Source: CAISDA01 sp050258555 (GTDB lineage Bacteria > Bacteroidota > Ignavibacteria > UBA10030 > UBA8401). Taken from it: a DNA stretch of 35,479 bases. Under the pieces are notes generated by a model, which was given only the letters and a program-made list of their open reading frames with translations, did not search any database and was not told the origin of the DNA. The translations under genes were made by a program, and so were the position numbers. Within the stretch, counting starts at the first letter, position 1. Every line of letters begins with the position of its first letter. Below, piece after piece: positions 1 through 7,224 of this stretch. Where the stretch lies: positions 1 to 35,479 of the forward strand of contig JBLMZA010000109.1 in assembly GCA_050258555.1 (NCBI GenBank), read 5' to 3'.

Positions 1-1406
1 AAGTCCGCGCCCTGATCGGTTCCGGTGATTATTTCAACGCGCCGCTGAGCGGCCAGGTCAACGGCGCGCTTGCGCTTCGCCAGCCGGGCTCGGCCGTGAA
101 GCCCTTCATGTATGCATTGGCCTTCGATGCGGGACATGGAGCGGGAGGGATCGTGGCGGACATTCCGACGGCGATTCCCGATGTGCGCGGCGATTACGTG
201 CCCGAAAACTACGACAGAAAATTCCACGGACCCGTCTCGATCCGTACGGCGCTAGCCTGCTCCTATAATGTGCCGGCGGTGCGCATGCTGGAGACGATCG
301 GCAGGGAATATTTTCTGCAGACGCTGCGTCTCTGCGGCTTCACGTCCCTTGTCGGCTCATCGGAGTATTACGGCTACGGCCTCACGCTCGGCAATGCGGA
401 AGTCCGCCTGATTGAGCTTGCCAACGCCTTTCGCATCTTCGCCAATGGCGGCATGTGGCACCCATGGACGCTTGTGAAGGAAGCGCGCCGCGCCGATGGC
501 GCGATCGTGACGCAGCCCGTTGCCGGCACGCCGCACCGTGTCTACAGCGAAGAATCGGCATTTCTTGTGACCGATATCCTGAGCGATGCGGCATCGCGCG
601 CTCCCGCATTCGGCAGCGCCTTCCGGTTTCCTTTTTCCTGCGCGGTGAAGACCGGCACAACGAAAGAGTATAAGGACAATTGGACGATCGGCTCGACGAC
701 GCGCTACACCATCGGCGTCTGGGCGGGAAATTTCGACGGCAGCGAAATGCGCGGCGTCTCGGGCGTGGCAGGAGCAGGCGCGATCTTTTCCGATATCATG
801 CTCTTGCTGCACTCGGCGCCTTTTGGACTTCCGCCCTCGGAATGGAAAAAGCCCGCGAGCCTCGAGCGCGTACAGATCTGTCCGCGTTCGGGACTTCCGC
901 CGGGAGAAAACTGTCCGCACACCACGAGTGAATGGTTCGTGCACGGCCATGTGCCTCGTGCGCGCTGCCGGGTGCACCAGGCGTATCGTGTGCGCGATGA
1001 ACATGGCATCGCCTCGCGCCGCGTCTATGAGGTGTATGGTCCCGAATATGCGGAGTATATGGAGCGCTCCGGGATGACTCGTGTGCCGCAGGGCGCAGAA
1101 CCGGCCGACGCCCCATTGGCGCAAGGAAGCAAGATCCGGCGTCTTGCGATCAGCTCTCCCAATCAGGGCGATCTGTTTAAAATCGATCCCTCGCTCCGCA
1201 GAGAGTATCAGACCATCCGCGTGCGGGGCTTCATTCCTGCAGGAGCGCGCGATGTCCGCCTGGTGGTCGACGGAGCGGAGGAGCGCGTCTTCACTGAAGC
1301 GGGCGTGGTGTGGACGCTCGAAAAAGGCGTGCATCAGTTCCAATTAATCGGTATCATCAATGATGAACCTTTGAGAAGCCGCGTTGTTCATATTACAGTC
1401 GAATAA
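1..1406 (+). CDS. pbpC: Penicillin-binding protein 1C, C-terminal part (5' end outside the window)
   Basis: This is the transpeptidase and C-terminal part of a class A penicillin-binding protein that cross-links peptidoglycan in the periplasm. The open frame runs in from position 3 with no start codon, so the glycosyltransferase domain lies upstream of the window. All three active-site motifs are visible: SAVK (serine codon at 90-92, lysine 99-101), SYN (from 261) and KTGTT (from 648). The sequence GQVNGALA before the SxxK motif, a CPRSGLPPGENCP cysteine pair, and a terminal beta-rich domain from about residue 375 of the visible part are characteristic of the PbpC subfamily (BiPBP_C domain) rather than PBP1A/1B. 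In many genomes pbpC follows an alpha-2-macroglobulin gene; that region is not visible. A GTG at 96 lies inside the SxxK motif and cannot be the real start. Confidence 0.95.
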   Translation, partial: VRALIGSGDYFNAPLSGQVNGALALRQPGSAVKPFMYALAFDAGHGAGGIVADIPTAIPDVRGDYVPENYDRKFHGPVSIRTALACSYNVPAVRMLETIGREYFLQTLRLCGFTSLVGSSEYYGYGLTLGNAEVRLIELANAFRIFANGGMWHPWTLVKEARRADGAIVTQPVAGTPHRVYSEESAFLVTDILSDAASRAPAFGSAFRFPFSCAVKTGTTKEYKDNWTIGSTTRYTIGVWAGNFDGSEMRGVSGVAGAGAIFSDIMLLLHSAPFGLPPSEWKKPASLERVQICPRSGLPPGENCPHTTSEWFVHGHVPRARCRVHQAYRVRDEHGIASRRVYEVYGPEYAEYMERSGMTRVPQGAEPADAPLAQGSKIRRLAISSPNQGDLFKIDPSLRREYQTIRVRGFIPAGARDVRLVVDGAEERVFTEAGVVWTLEKGVHQFQLIGIINDEPLRSRVVHITVE

Positions 1407-1463
1407 GAAGCGCGGCAGGCGCCGGATATCAACAGTTGAAACAACAAGAAAGAGGATGACACA

Positions 1464-2864
1464 ATGCAGATTCAGTTTATCGGAGCGACACATTCTGTGA
1501 CAGGCTCGATGCACATGGTGCACATCAACGGCAAAAAAATCCTGCTCGATTGCGGCATGTTCCAGGGCCGCAGAGCCGAAGCGGCCGAACGAAACAAGAG
1601 CTTTCCCTTCGACGCATCGACGATCTCCGCGGTCGTGCTCTCGCATGCGCATATCGATCACTCGGGCAATCTGCCCAACCTCGTGAAGCAGGGCTTCCGC
1701 GGTCCCATTTACGCCACATCGGCGACGGCAGATCTCTGCCGGATCATGCTGACCGACAGCGCCTTCATCCAGAAGAAGGACGCGCAGTTCATCACGAAGA
1801 AGCATGCGAAGAAGCACATGCCTCCGGTCGAACCGCTCTATACGGTCGAGGATGTCGATGCGGCGCTCGAGCTCTTTCAGGGACTTCCCTACGACACGGA
1901 ATTTGAAGTCACCGACGGGGCGCGTGCGCGCTTTGTCGATGCGGGCCACATTCTCGGCTCGGCTTCCGTCGTGCTGACGCTCGACGATCCTTCAAGCCGC
2001 AAAGAAACAACGCTCGGCTTCACGGGTGATCTCGGACGGCCCAATCTGCCCGTCCTGAGGGATCCGCAGTTCATGGGCGATGTCGATACGCTGATCAGCG
2101 AATCGACATACGGCGGGCGCTATCACGTGCATGCCGATGAAATGAAATCGCGCTTCCTCGAAATCGTCCGCCGGACCGTCGATCGGCGCGGCAAGATCAT
2201 CATTCCCGCCTTTTCCGTGGGACGCACGCAGGACATCGTCTACAAGCTCAACGAGCTGAAGAATAACGGTTCGCTGCCCGACATTCCCGTCTACGTCGAC
2301 AGTCCCTTGTCTGTGAAGGCGACCGGCATCTTCAAGCGCCATCCCGAATGCTTCGATGCGGAGACGGTCGAATTGCTCAAGACCGATCCCGATCCCTTCG
2401 GCTTCGACCGGCTCACGTATATTCAGGATGTCGAGGAATCAAAGAAGCTTAACGACACGACGGAGCCGTGCATGATCATCGCGGCATCCGGCATGTGCGA
2501 AGCCGGGCGCATTGTGCACCATCTTGCCAACAATATCGGCGATGCGAAAAATACGGTGATGATCGTGGGTTATCAGGCCGAGCATACATTGGGCAGAAGG
2601 CTCGTCGAGCACGACCCGATCGTGAAGATCTTCGGCGAGGAGTATGCGGTCAAATGCGATGTGGAAGTGATGAACTCCTTCAGCGCCCATGCCGACCGCA
2701 CCGAGCTCATGGACTATTTCGAGCATTTCGACCGCTCGCGTCTGAAGAACATTTATCTTGTCCACGGCGAAGAGGACCAGTCCCAAAAGTTCGCCGCGGG
2801 GTTGAAGGAGAAAGGCTTCCGGAACGTCGATATTCCCGTGCGGATGGAGAAGGCGGAACTCTAA
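1464..2864 (+). CDS. Beta-CASP metallo-beta-lactamase family nuclease (RNA-processing type)
   Basis: A 466-residue metallo-beta-lactamase-fold hydrolase of the beta-CASP group, which process or degrade RNA with two zinc ions. The zinc motif HAHIDH is at residues 61-66, preceded by the family opening GATHSVTGS. AGHILGSA supplies a further ligand region, ESTYGGRYH marks the beta-CASP insertion, and FSAHAD plus VHGEED near the C-terminus match the RMMBL motif that completes the metal site. The length is normal for stand-alone bacterial members related to the CPSF-73 family, shorter than RNase J. The start is supported by AGAGG about 9 bases upstream. It follows pbpC by 57 bp with no terminator between them, so cotranscription is possible. 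Substrate and physiological role cannot be read from the sequence. Confidence 0.92.
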   Translation: MQIQFIGATHSVTGSMHMVHINGKKILLDCGMFQGRRAEAAERNKSFPFDASTISAVVLSHAHIDHSGNLPNLVKQGFRGPIYATSATADLCRIMLTDSAFIQKKDAQFITKKHAKKHMPPVEPLYTVEDVDAALELFQGLPYDTEFEVTDGARARFVDAGHILGSASVVLTLDDPSSRKETTLGFTGDLGRPNLPVLRDPQFMGDVDTLISESTYGGRYHVHADEMKSRFLEIVRRTVDRRGKIIIPAFSVGRTQDIVYKLNELKNNGSLPDIPVYVDSPLSVKATGIFKRHPECFDAETVELLKTDPDPFGFDRLTYIQDVEESKKLNDTTEPCMIIAASGMCEAGRIVHHLANNIGDAKNTVMIVGYQAEHTLGRRLVEHDPIVKIFGEEYAVKCDVEVMNSFSAHADRTELMDYFEHFDRSRLKNIYLVHGEEDQSQKFAAGLKEKGFRNVDIPVRMEKAEL

Positions 2865-2867
2865 TTG

Positions 2868-2898
2868 TTGCGCGAGTCCGTAATTAGACCTATATTAC
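2868..2898 (+). promoter_or_regulatory. Promoter and candidate operator of the toxin-antitoxin module
   Basis: TTGCGC (2868-2873), 17 bp, TATATT (2891-2896) forms a good sigma70-type promoter. An inverted repeat GTAAT (2880-2884) / ATTAC (2894-2898) spans the -10 element, which is where a Phd-type antitoxin would bind to repress its own operon. The predicted transcript start near 2903 argues against the in-frame ATG at 2909 and for the ATG at 2945. Operator function is inferred. Confidence 0.45.
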
Positions 2899-2944
2899 GT
2901 ACTGAATTATGTCTCATGCGACAGTGCGTATTTGGACGGTTCCT

Positions 2945-3235
2945 ATGAAAAATATACAAGTATCGAGCGATATCATCCCGGTCGGCCGATTTAAGGCGGA
3001 CATGGCGCGGTATATTAAAGAGATCAACGCTCAGAATAATTCTTTGATCATTACGCAGAACGGAAAGCCTGCGGCGGTGCTGATTACGCCGGTGGAGTTC
3101 GATGAACTGCGGCACACAAAAGCGTTTCTGGACTCGATTGCGCGCGGAATGCATGATATGGAAGAGGGCGATGTGCTCTCTTCAGCGCAACTTCGATCGC
3201 GCTTAAAGAAGCAACGGGCGAAACATCCACAATGA
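2945..3235 (+). CDS. Phd/YefM-type antitoxin
   Basis: A 96-residue antitoxin. The N-terminal half (VGRFKADMARYIKEI, then ITQNGKPAAVLITPVEFDEL) is the typical Phd/YefM DNA-binding fold, in which the short beta strand with NGKPAAV is the family hallmark; the C-terminal half is charged and would wrap the toxin. The frame extends to an ATG at 2909, but the conserved part begins just after 2945 and the predicted promoter leaves almost no leader for 2909, so 2945 is preferred. Its stop overlaps the toxin start in ATGA, implying translational coupling. The module is AT-richer than its surroundings, consistent with recent horizontal acquisition. It neutralises the downstream toxin and probably represses the promoter. 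Confidence 0.85.
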   Translation: MKNIQVSSDIIPVGRFKADMARYIKEINAQNNSLIITQNGKPAAVLITPVEFDELRHTKAFLDSIARGMHDMEEGDVLSSAQLRSRLKKQRAKHPQ

Positions 3236-3516
3236 AAATTGTCTGGACAAAAGAAGCGGTCCACCGGCTGGAGGAAATCGAAGAATACATCGCAAAGGAC
3301 CGTCCGATGGCGGCAGAAGCGCTGATCGATGATATTATTGCACGTGTGGAATCATTGTCAGATGCTCCTCACAAAGGGCGTATGGTCCCGGAATTGTCGC
3401 ATCCTAATATCAGAGAAGTGATTTACAAAAACTATCGCATCGTGTATATAGTGAGGAGAAAATCGCTCAACGTAATTACGATATTTGAGGGACATAAATT
3501 GCTGAAGCTGCCGTAA
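3232..3516 (+). CDS. ParE/RelE superfamily toxin
   Basis: A 94-residue toxin of the ParE/RelE superfamily. Hallmarks are the opening KIVWTKEAVHRLEEIEEYIA, a first helical hairpin containing AEALIDDIIARVESL, the turn PHKGRMVPEL, and the C-terminal strands REVIYKNYRIVYIV and ITIFEGHKLL. The pattern resembles ParE-type (gyrase-directed) members more than RelE ribonucleases, but the target cannot be settled from sequence alone. The start codon overlaps the antitoxin stop by four bases. The gene ends 30 bp before a strong terminator, so the module is a self-contained two-gene unit between pbpC/nuclease and pyrG. Confidence 0.85.
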   Translation: MKIVWTKEAVHRLEEIEEYIAKDRPMAAEALIDDIIARVESLSDAPHKGRMVPELSHPNIREVIYKNYRIVYIVRRKSLNVITIFEGHKLLKLP

Positions 3517-3546
3517 TCTCATTTTCGTCAAATTGCGAAGATAATT

Positions 3547-3589
3547 AAAAAGCCCCGTGAGAAGGAGCGATTCACTCACGGGGCTTTTT
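3547..3589. terminator. Bidirectional rho-independent terminator between toxin and pyrG
   Basis: A 15-bp stem, AAAAAGCCCCGTGAG (3547-3561) with CTCACGGGGCTTTTT (3575-3589), around a 13-base loop. T tracts occur on both strands, so it can end the toxin-antitoxin transcript (+) and the pyrG transcript (-) that converge here. Confidence 0.9.
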
Positions 3590-3629
3590 CTTTTTGCAGC
3601 AGCCGATTCCCGGACAGACGGGACGCGGC

Positions 3630-5252
3630 TTATTTCTTGTTTTCCTTGTGGTATTTGGCGGCGGCCTTCACGAACTCGCGGAAAAGCGGATGCGGCGTCA
3701 GCGCACGGCTCTTCAGCTCGGGATGGAACTGACCGCCCACAAACCACGGATGATTCGGAAGCTCGATGATCTCGACAAGCGAGTTATCGGGCGCCGTGCC
3801 GGAAAACACCATTCCGTGCTCGCCCAACGTCTTGCGGAACTTGTTGTTGACCTCGTAGCGGTGGCGGTGGCGCTCATAGATCAGTTCCTTCTTGTAGGCC
3901 GTGTAGGCCTTCGTGCCCTTCTGCACGGCGCAGGGATAGGCGCCCAGGCGCATCGTGCCGCCCATATTCTTGATCGAGCGCTGGTCGATCATGAGATCGA
4001 TCACCGGAAATTTCGATTTCGCAAACTCGGTGCTGTTGGCGCCGCGCATGCCGCAGACGTTGCGCGCAAATTCGATGATGGCGCATTGCATGCCGAGGCA
4101 GATGCCGAAAAACGGAATCTCGTTTTCGCGCACATATTGAATCGCATGGATCTTTCCTTCCACGCCGCGCTCGCCGAATCCGCCCGGCACCAGAAGTCCC
4201 GACACGTCCCCCAGAAATTCTTCGGCATTGTCGTGGTTCAGTTCTTCGGCGCGTATCCACTTGATATCCACCGCGACTTCGTTTTCCGCTCCGGCGTGTA
4301 TGAACGATTCGTTGATGCTCTTGTAGGCATCGGCAAGATCGGTGTATTTTCCCACGACGCCGATCGTGATGCGGTCGCGCGGATCCTTGATCTTGTGCAC
4401 CAGGCGCGTCCACTTGCGCAGGTCGGGATGTCCGACTTTCAGGTTCAGTTTTTCGAGCACGATCCGGTCCAGGCCCTCTTTTTCGAAGAGCAGCGGGATT
4501 TCATAGATCGTCTCGGCGTCGCGTCCCTCGATCACCGCATCGGGCTCGACGTTGCAGAAGAGTCCGATCTTTTCGCGCATCTCCTGCGAGAGCTTCTTTT
4601 CCGAGCGGCAGATGAGGATGTCCGGCTGCACGCCGATTTCCTGAAGCATCTTGACCGAGTGCTGCGTGGGCTTCGTCTTCAATTCACCGGCCGATTTGAT
4701 GTAGGGCACGAGCGTCACATGGATCGACAGCGTATTGCGCTTGCCCAAGGAGAGCATCAACTGTCGGATCGCCTCGAGAAAGGGCAGGCTTTCGATGTCG
4801 CCCACAGTGCCGCCGACTTCCGTGATGATCACATCGTACTTGCCCGTGTTGCCCAGCTGCACGATGCGGCGCTTGATCTCGTCCGTGATATGGGGAATCA
4901 CCTGGACGGTGGCGCCGAGATAGTCGCCGCGGCGTTCCTTCGAAATCACTTCGTAATAAATCTGTCCCGTGGTCGAGTTGTTCATCCTGGATGTGCTCAC
5001 ATCGAGGAAGCGCTCGTAGTGTCCGAGATCGAGATCGGCCTCGGCGCCGTCGTCGGTCACATAGACTTCGCCGTGCTGGAACGGATTCATCGTGCCGGGG
5101 TCGACATTGATATAGGGATCGAATTTCTGGATCGTGACGCGCAGTCCGCGCGCCTTCAGCAGCACGGCCAGGCTTGCGGCCGAGATGCCTTTGCCGAGCG
5201 ACGAAACGACGCCGCCCGTGATGAAAATATATTTGACATGTGGAAGAGCCAC
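3630..5252 (-). CDS. pyrG: CTP synthase
   Basis: Makes CTP from UTP, ATP and glutamine in the cytoplasm; 540 residues, the usual length. The synthetase domain opens with KYIFITGGVVSSLGKGISAA (P-loop, residues 7-26) and KFDPYINVDPGTMNPFQHGE. The glutaminase domain carries the nucleophile C385 in FFGICLGMQ, with H510 and E512 in GQFHPELKSR completing the triad. The start is a GTG at 5252 with AAGGAAGG about 10 bases upstream; no ATG in frame fits. It is separated from kdsB by a terminator, so it should have its own transcript, but I could not identify a convincing promoter in the short gap. Its product CTP is a substrate of the neighbouring KdsB reaction. Confidence 0.98.
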   Translation of the reverse strand: MALPHVKYIFITGGVVSSLGKGISAASLAVLLKARGLRVTIQKFDPYINVDPGTMNPFQHGEVYVTDDGAEADLDLGHYERFLDVSTSRMNNSTTGQIYYEVISKERRGDYLGATVQVIPHITDEIKRRIVQLGNTGKYDVIITEVGGTVGDIESLPFLEAIRQLMLSLGKRNTLSIHVTLVPYIKSAGELKTKPTQHSVKMLQEIGVQPDILICRSEKKLSQEMREKIGLFCNVEPDAVIEGRDAETIYEIPLLFEKEGLDRIVLEKLNLKVGHPDLRKWTRLVHKIKDPRDRITIGVVGKYTDLADAYKSINESFIHAGAENEVAVDIKWIRAEELNHDNAEEFLGDVSGLLVPGGFGERGVEGKIHAIQYVRENEIPFFGICLGMQCAIIEFARNVCGMRGANSTEFAKSKFPVIDLMIDQRSIKNMGGTMRLGAYPCAVQKGTKAYTAYKKELIYERHRHRYEVNNKFRKTLGEHGMVFSGTAPDNSLVEIIELPNHPWFVGGQFHPELKSRALTPHPLFREFVKAAAKYHKENKK

Positions 5253-5306
5253 GGTGTTGATTCCTTCCTTAATGAAGAAGTGATGCTGTGCTTGAATACA
5301 AAAATC

Positions 5307-5335
5307 AAAAAAAAGGGCGAAATGCTATTTCGCCC
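5307..5335 (-). terminator. Rho-independent terminator of the plsC-gatC-kdsB operon, enclosing the kdsB stop codon
   Basis: On the minus strand: GGGCGAAAT, a three-base loop, ATTTCGCCC, then eight T. The left arm encodes the last kdsB codons and the TAG stop (5325-5327) sits at the loop, so the coding sequence and terminator overlap. Confidence 0.9.
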
Positions 5336-6086
5336 TGTATGCGTTCTGAGAGACAATCGTCCGGACCTTTTCAAGGTCTTCCGGCGTGTCGACCGAGACG
5401 GACTCGGCCGACGTGAGCGCGCACTTGATCCGGAATCCGTGCTCCAGGATCCGGAGCTGCTCGAGCTTTTCGGCGCGCTCCAGAACGCCGGGCGCCCAGG
5501 TGGTGAAGCGCCGGAGAAACTCGCTTCTATACACATAGAGTCCGAAATGCTTGTAACAGGGCGTCTGCCCGGGCCATGCCGTGATATCGGCAGCGTCGCG
5601 CACAAAGGGAATGGGCGAGCGCGAAAAATAGAGCGCCGTCATTTCATCATCGACGACGACCTTGACGACATTCGGATTGGAGAGCTCGCCGGCATCATGA
5701 ATCTTCGAGATCGCCGTGCCGCAGACCGCTTGCGCATCATCGGCTAAAAGCCGGATCGTGTCGTCGATCATGCCGGGATCGATCAGCGGCTCGTCTCCCT
5801 GGATGTTGACGATGAGATCGGCATCGAGTCCTTCGGAGGCCTTGGCGATGCGGTCCGAGCCGCTCTGGATGTCTCTCGAGGTCATGACGGCCTCGCCTCC
5901 GAAGGCCGTGACGGCCGAGGCGATGCGCTCGTCGTCCGTGGCCACAATGACGCGCGTGATGAGCTTCGAGGCGTTCGCGCGCTCATACACGTGCTGCACC
6001 ATGGGCTTGCCATGGATATCGGCAAGGCTCTTGGCCGGAAGCCTCGTCGAAGCGTAACGGGACGGTATGATGCCGATGATCTTCAT
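5325..6086 (-). CDS. kdsB: 3-deoxy-manno-octulosonate cytidylyltransferase (CMP-Kdo synthetase)
   Basis: Activates Kdo with CTP to CMP-Kdo for lipopolysaccharide inner-core assembly, in the cytoplasm. It is 253 residues, normal for the family. The nucleotide-binding opening IIPSRYASTRLPAKSL (residues 6-21, with R10, R15, K19), GKPMVQHVYERA, TDDERIASAV, and the metal-binding NIQGDEPLID (D98) are all present. It starts one base after the gatC stop, so the two are cotranscribed. Its presence shows a Gram-negative envelope with Kdo-containing LPS. The reading frame ends inside an intrinsic terminator hairpin. Confidence 0.97.
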   Translation of the reverse strand: MKIIGIIPSRYASTRLPAKSLADIHGKPMVQHVYERANASKLITRVIVATDDERIASAVTAFGGEAVMTSRDIQSGSDRIAKASEGLDADLIVNIQGDEPLIDPGMIDDTIRLLADDAQAVCGTAISKIHDAGELSNPNVVKVVVDDEMTALYFSRSPIPFVRDAADITAWPGQTPCYKHFGLYVYRSEFLRRFTTWAPGVLERAEKLEQLRILEHGFRIKCALTSAESVSVDTPEDLEKVRTIVSQNAYRAK

Positions 6087-6087
6087 C

Positions 6088-6375
6088 CTATCCGATCACC
6101 TTGGGCACCGTGAAAAAGACGTCGGTCTTCGAGGGCGCATTCTTCAGCGCCTCTTCCACAGGAAGCGACGGCTTGGCCTCATCCTCGCGGAAGACGTTCG
6201 AGAGCTCGATCACGTGCGAGAGCGGTTCGACATTCGACGTGTCGAGCTCGTTCAGCTTTTCAATATGCTTCAGGATGTCGTTCATCTGGTGCGTGAGCGT
6301 CTCTTTTTCCTCTTCGGAAAATTCCAGGCGCGCCAGGGCGGCGATGTATTCGACATCCTTGATCGTGACGGACAT
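6088..6375 (-). CDS. gatC: Asp-tRNA(Asn)/Glu-tRNA(Gln) amidotransferase subunit C
   Basis: A 95-residue small subunit of the GatCAB complex, which amidates mischarged Glu-tRNA(Gln) and/or Asp-tRNA(Asn). GatC wraps around GatA and stabilises it. The family pattern is clear: an N-terminal VEYIAALARLEFSEEE, a helix QMNDILKHIEKLNELD, and NVEPLSHVIELSNVFREDE, ending with KTDVFFTVPKVI. AAGGAA lies about 9 bases before the ATG. gatA and gatB are not in the window, so the subunits are dispersed. It sits between plsC and kdsB in a tight operon. Confidence 0.95.
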   Translation of the reverse strand: MSVTIKDVEYIAALARLEFSEEEKETLTHQMNDILKHIEKLNELDTSNVEPLSHVIELSNVFREDEAKPSLPVEEALKNAPSKTDVFFTVPKVIG

Positions 6376-6390
6376 GACAAGTGTTCCTTA

Positions 6391-7107
6391 TTACGATTCG
6401 ATAAACCGGAAATTCTTCTGGAAGATTCCTTCCACCTGCTTCATGAGCGCGATCTCGCCTTCCCTCGTGGTGATGCCTTCGGTGGCGACAGGCTCGCCGA
6501 TCACCATTTCGATCGTGCGCGGGCGGATGTCGAACGAGCCCTTGGGCTGTATGGCGAATGTGCCGTTGAGTGTGACCGGCAGAATCGGCACGCCGGTTTT
6601 GGCCGCCATCTGGAATGCGCCGCGCTTGAAAGGCTGCAGGTGTCCGTCGCGCGAGCGCGTGCCTTCGGCAAACAGGAGCACCGAGCCGCCGGCCTTGATG
6701 TCGCCGATGGCGCGTTCGAGGCTCTTCATGGCCTGCGTGGAGCGGCCGCGGTCGACCATGATGTGGTAGCCCAGGCGCAGCGCCCAGCCCCAGAGCGGAA
6801 TATACGAGAGCTCCTTCTTGAACATGATCCGGGCCTGCGTGAAGACGGACATGATCGCCGGAATGTCGAAGAAGCTTGCATGGTTGCTTACGATGATGTA
6901 GTTGCCGTTGGCGGGAATGTGCTCGCGGCCCTTCACATCCACCTTGATGCGGCAGAGCCAGAGCGAGAACATCGACCAGCGCGAACCGATCCAGAAATAA
7001 TACCGTCCTTTTTTGTCGAAAGGAAGATAGAGCAGGCCGGATGTCGATAAAATGGCATTCGAAACGACCATGCCCAGAATACGAAGCGCGGTAATGATGG
7101 ATCTCAT
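6391..7107 (-). CDS. plsC: 1-acyl-sn-glycerol-3-phosphate acyltransferase
   Basis: A 238-residue membrane-associated acyltransferase that makes phosphatidate from lysophosphatidate in phospholipid synthesis. The catalytic NHxxxxD motif is NHASFFD (residues 75-81), and the phosphate-binding motif is EGTRS (148-152), with VPILPVTLNGTF as the third family block. A hydrophobic N-terminal helix (about residues 5-27) anchors it in the membrane. It is the first gene of the plsC-gatC-kdsB operon and has a good promoter just upstream. The assignment as PlsC rather than another lysophospholipid acyltransferase rests on motifs and size. Confidence 0.9.
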   Translation of the reverse strand: MRSIITALRILGMVVSNAILSTSGLLYLPFDKKGRYYFWIGSRWSMFSLWLCRIKVDVKGREHIPANGNYIIVSNHASFFDIPAIMSVFTQARIMFKKELSYIPLWGWALRLGYHIMVDRGRSTQAMKSLERAIGDIKAGGSVLLFAEGTRSRDGHLQPFKRGAFQMAAKTGVPILPVTLNGTFAIQPKGSFDIRPRTIEMVIGEPVATEGITTREGEIALMKQVEGIFQKNFRFIES

Positions 7108-7155
7108 GTGATCAGCTGCAACAAGGGGAAAGGTACGGTAATCAGTGGTTTATAC

Positions 7156-7184
7156 ATAATACGAAAGACAGGGAAGAAAAACAA
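7156..7184 (-). promoter_or_regulatory. Sigma70-type promoter for plsC-gatC-kdsB
   Basis: Read on the minus strand: TTGTTT (7179-7184), 17 bp, TATTAT (7156-7161). The insertion sequence begins at 7196, only 11 bp upstream of the -35 box, so the core promoter survived the insertion while anything further upstream was displaced. Confidence 0.65.
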
Positions 7185-7195
7185 GCCGGCGTGAT

Positions 7196-7223
7196 GCGTC
7201 ATAATAAAAGGTAACCGAAAAAT
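7196..7223 (+). repeat. Left terminal inverted repeat of the insertion sequence
   Basis: Begins GCGTCATAATAAAAGGTAAC and continues CGAAAAAT. It pairs with 8439-8465 over its whole length with one gap and three mismatches. The shared core is GGTAACC followed by AAAAAT. Confidence 0.85.
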
Positions 7224-7224
7224 G

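Noticed and set aside
3594..5747. A 717-codon open frame on the plus strand opposite pyrG and kdsB.
   Set aside because: It is the antisense of two certain genes, rich in His, Arg, Ala and Asp as expected from the complementary frame of high-GC coding DNA, and crosses their boundary without matching any family.
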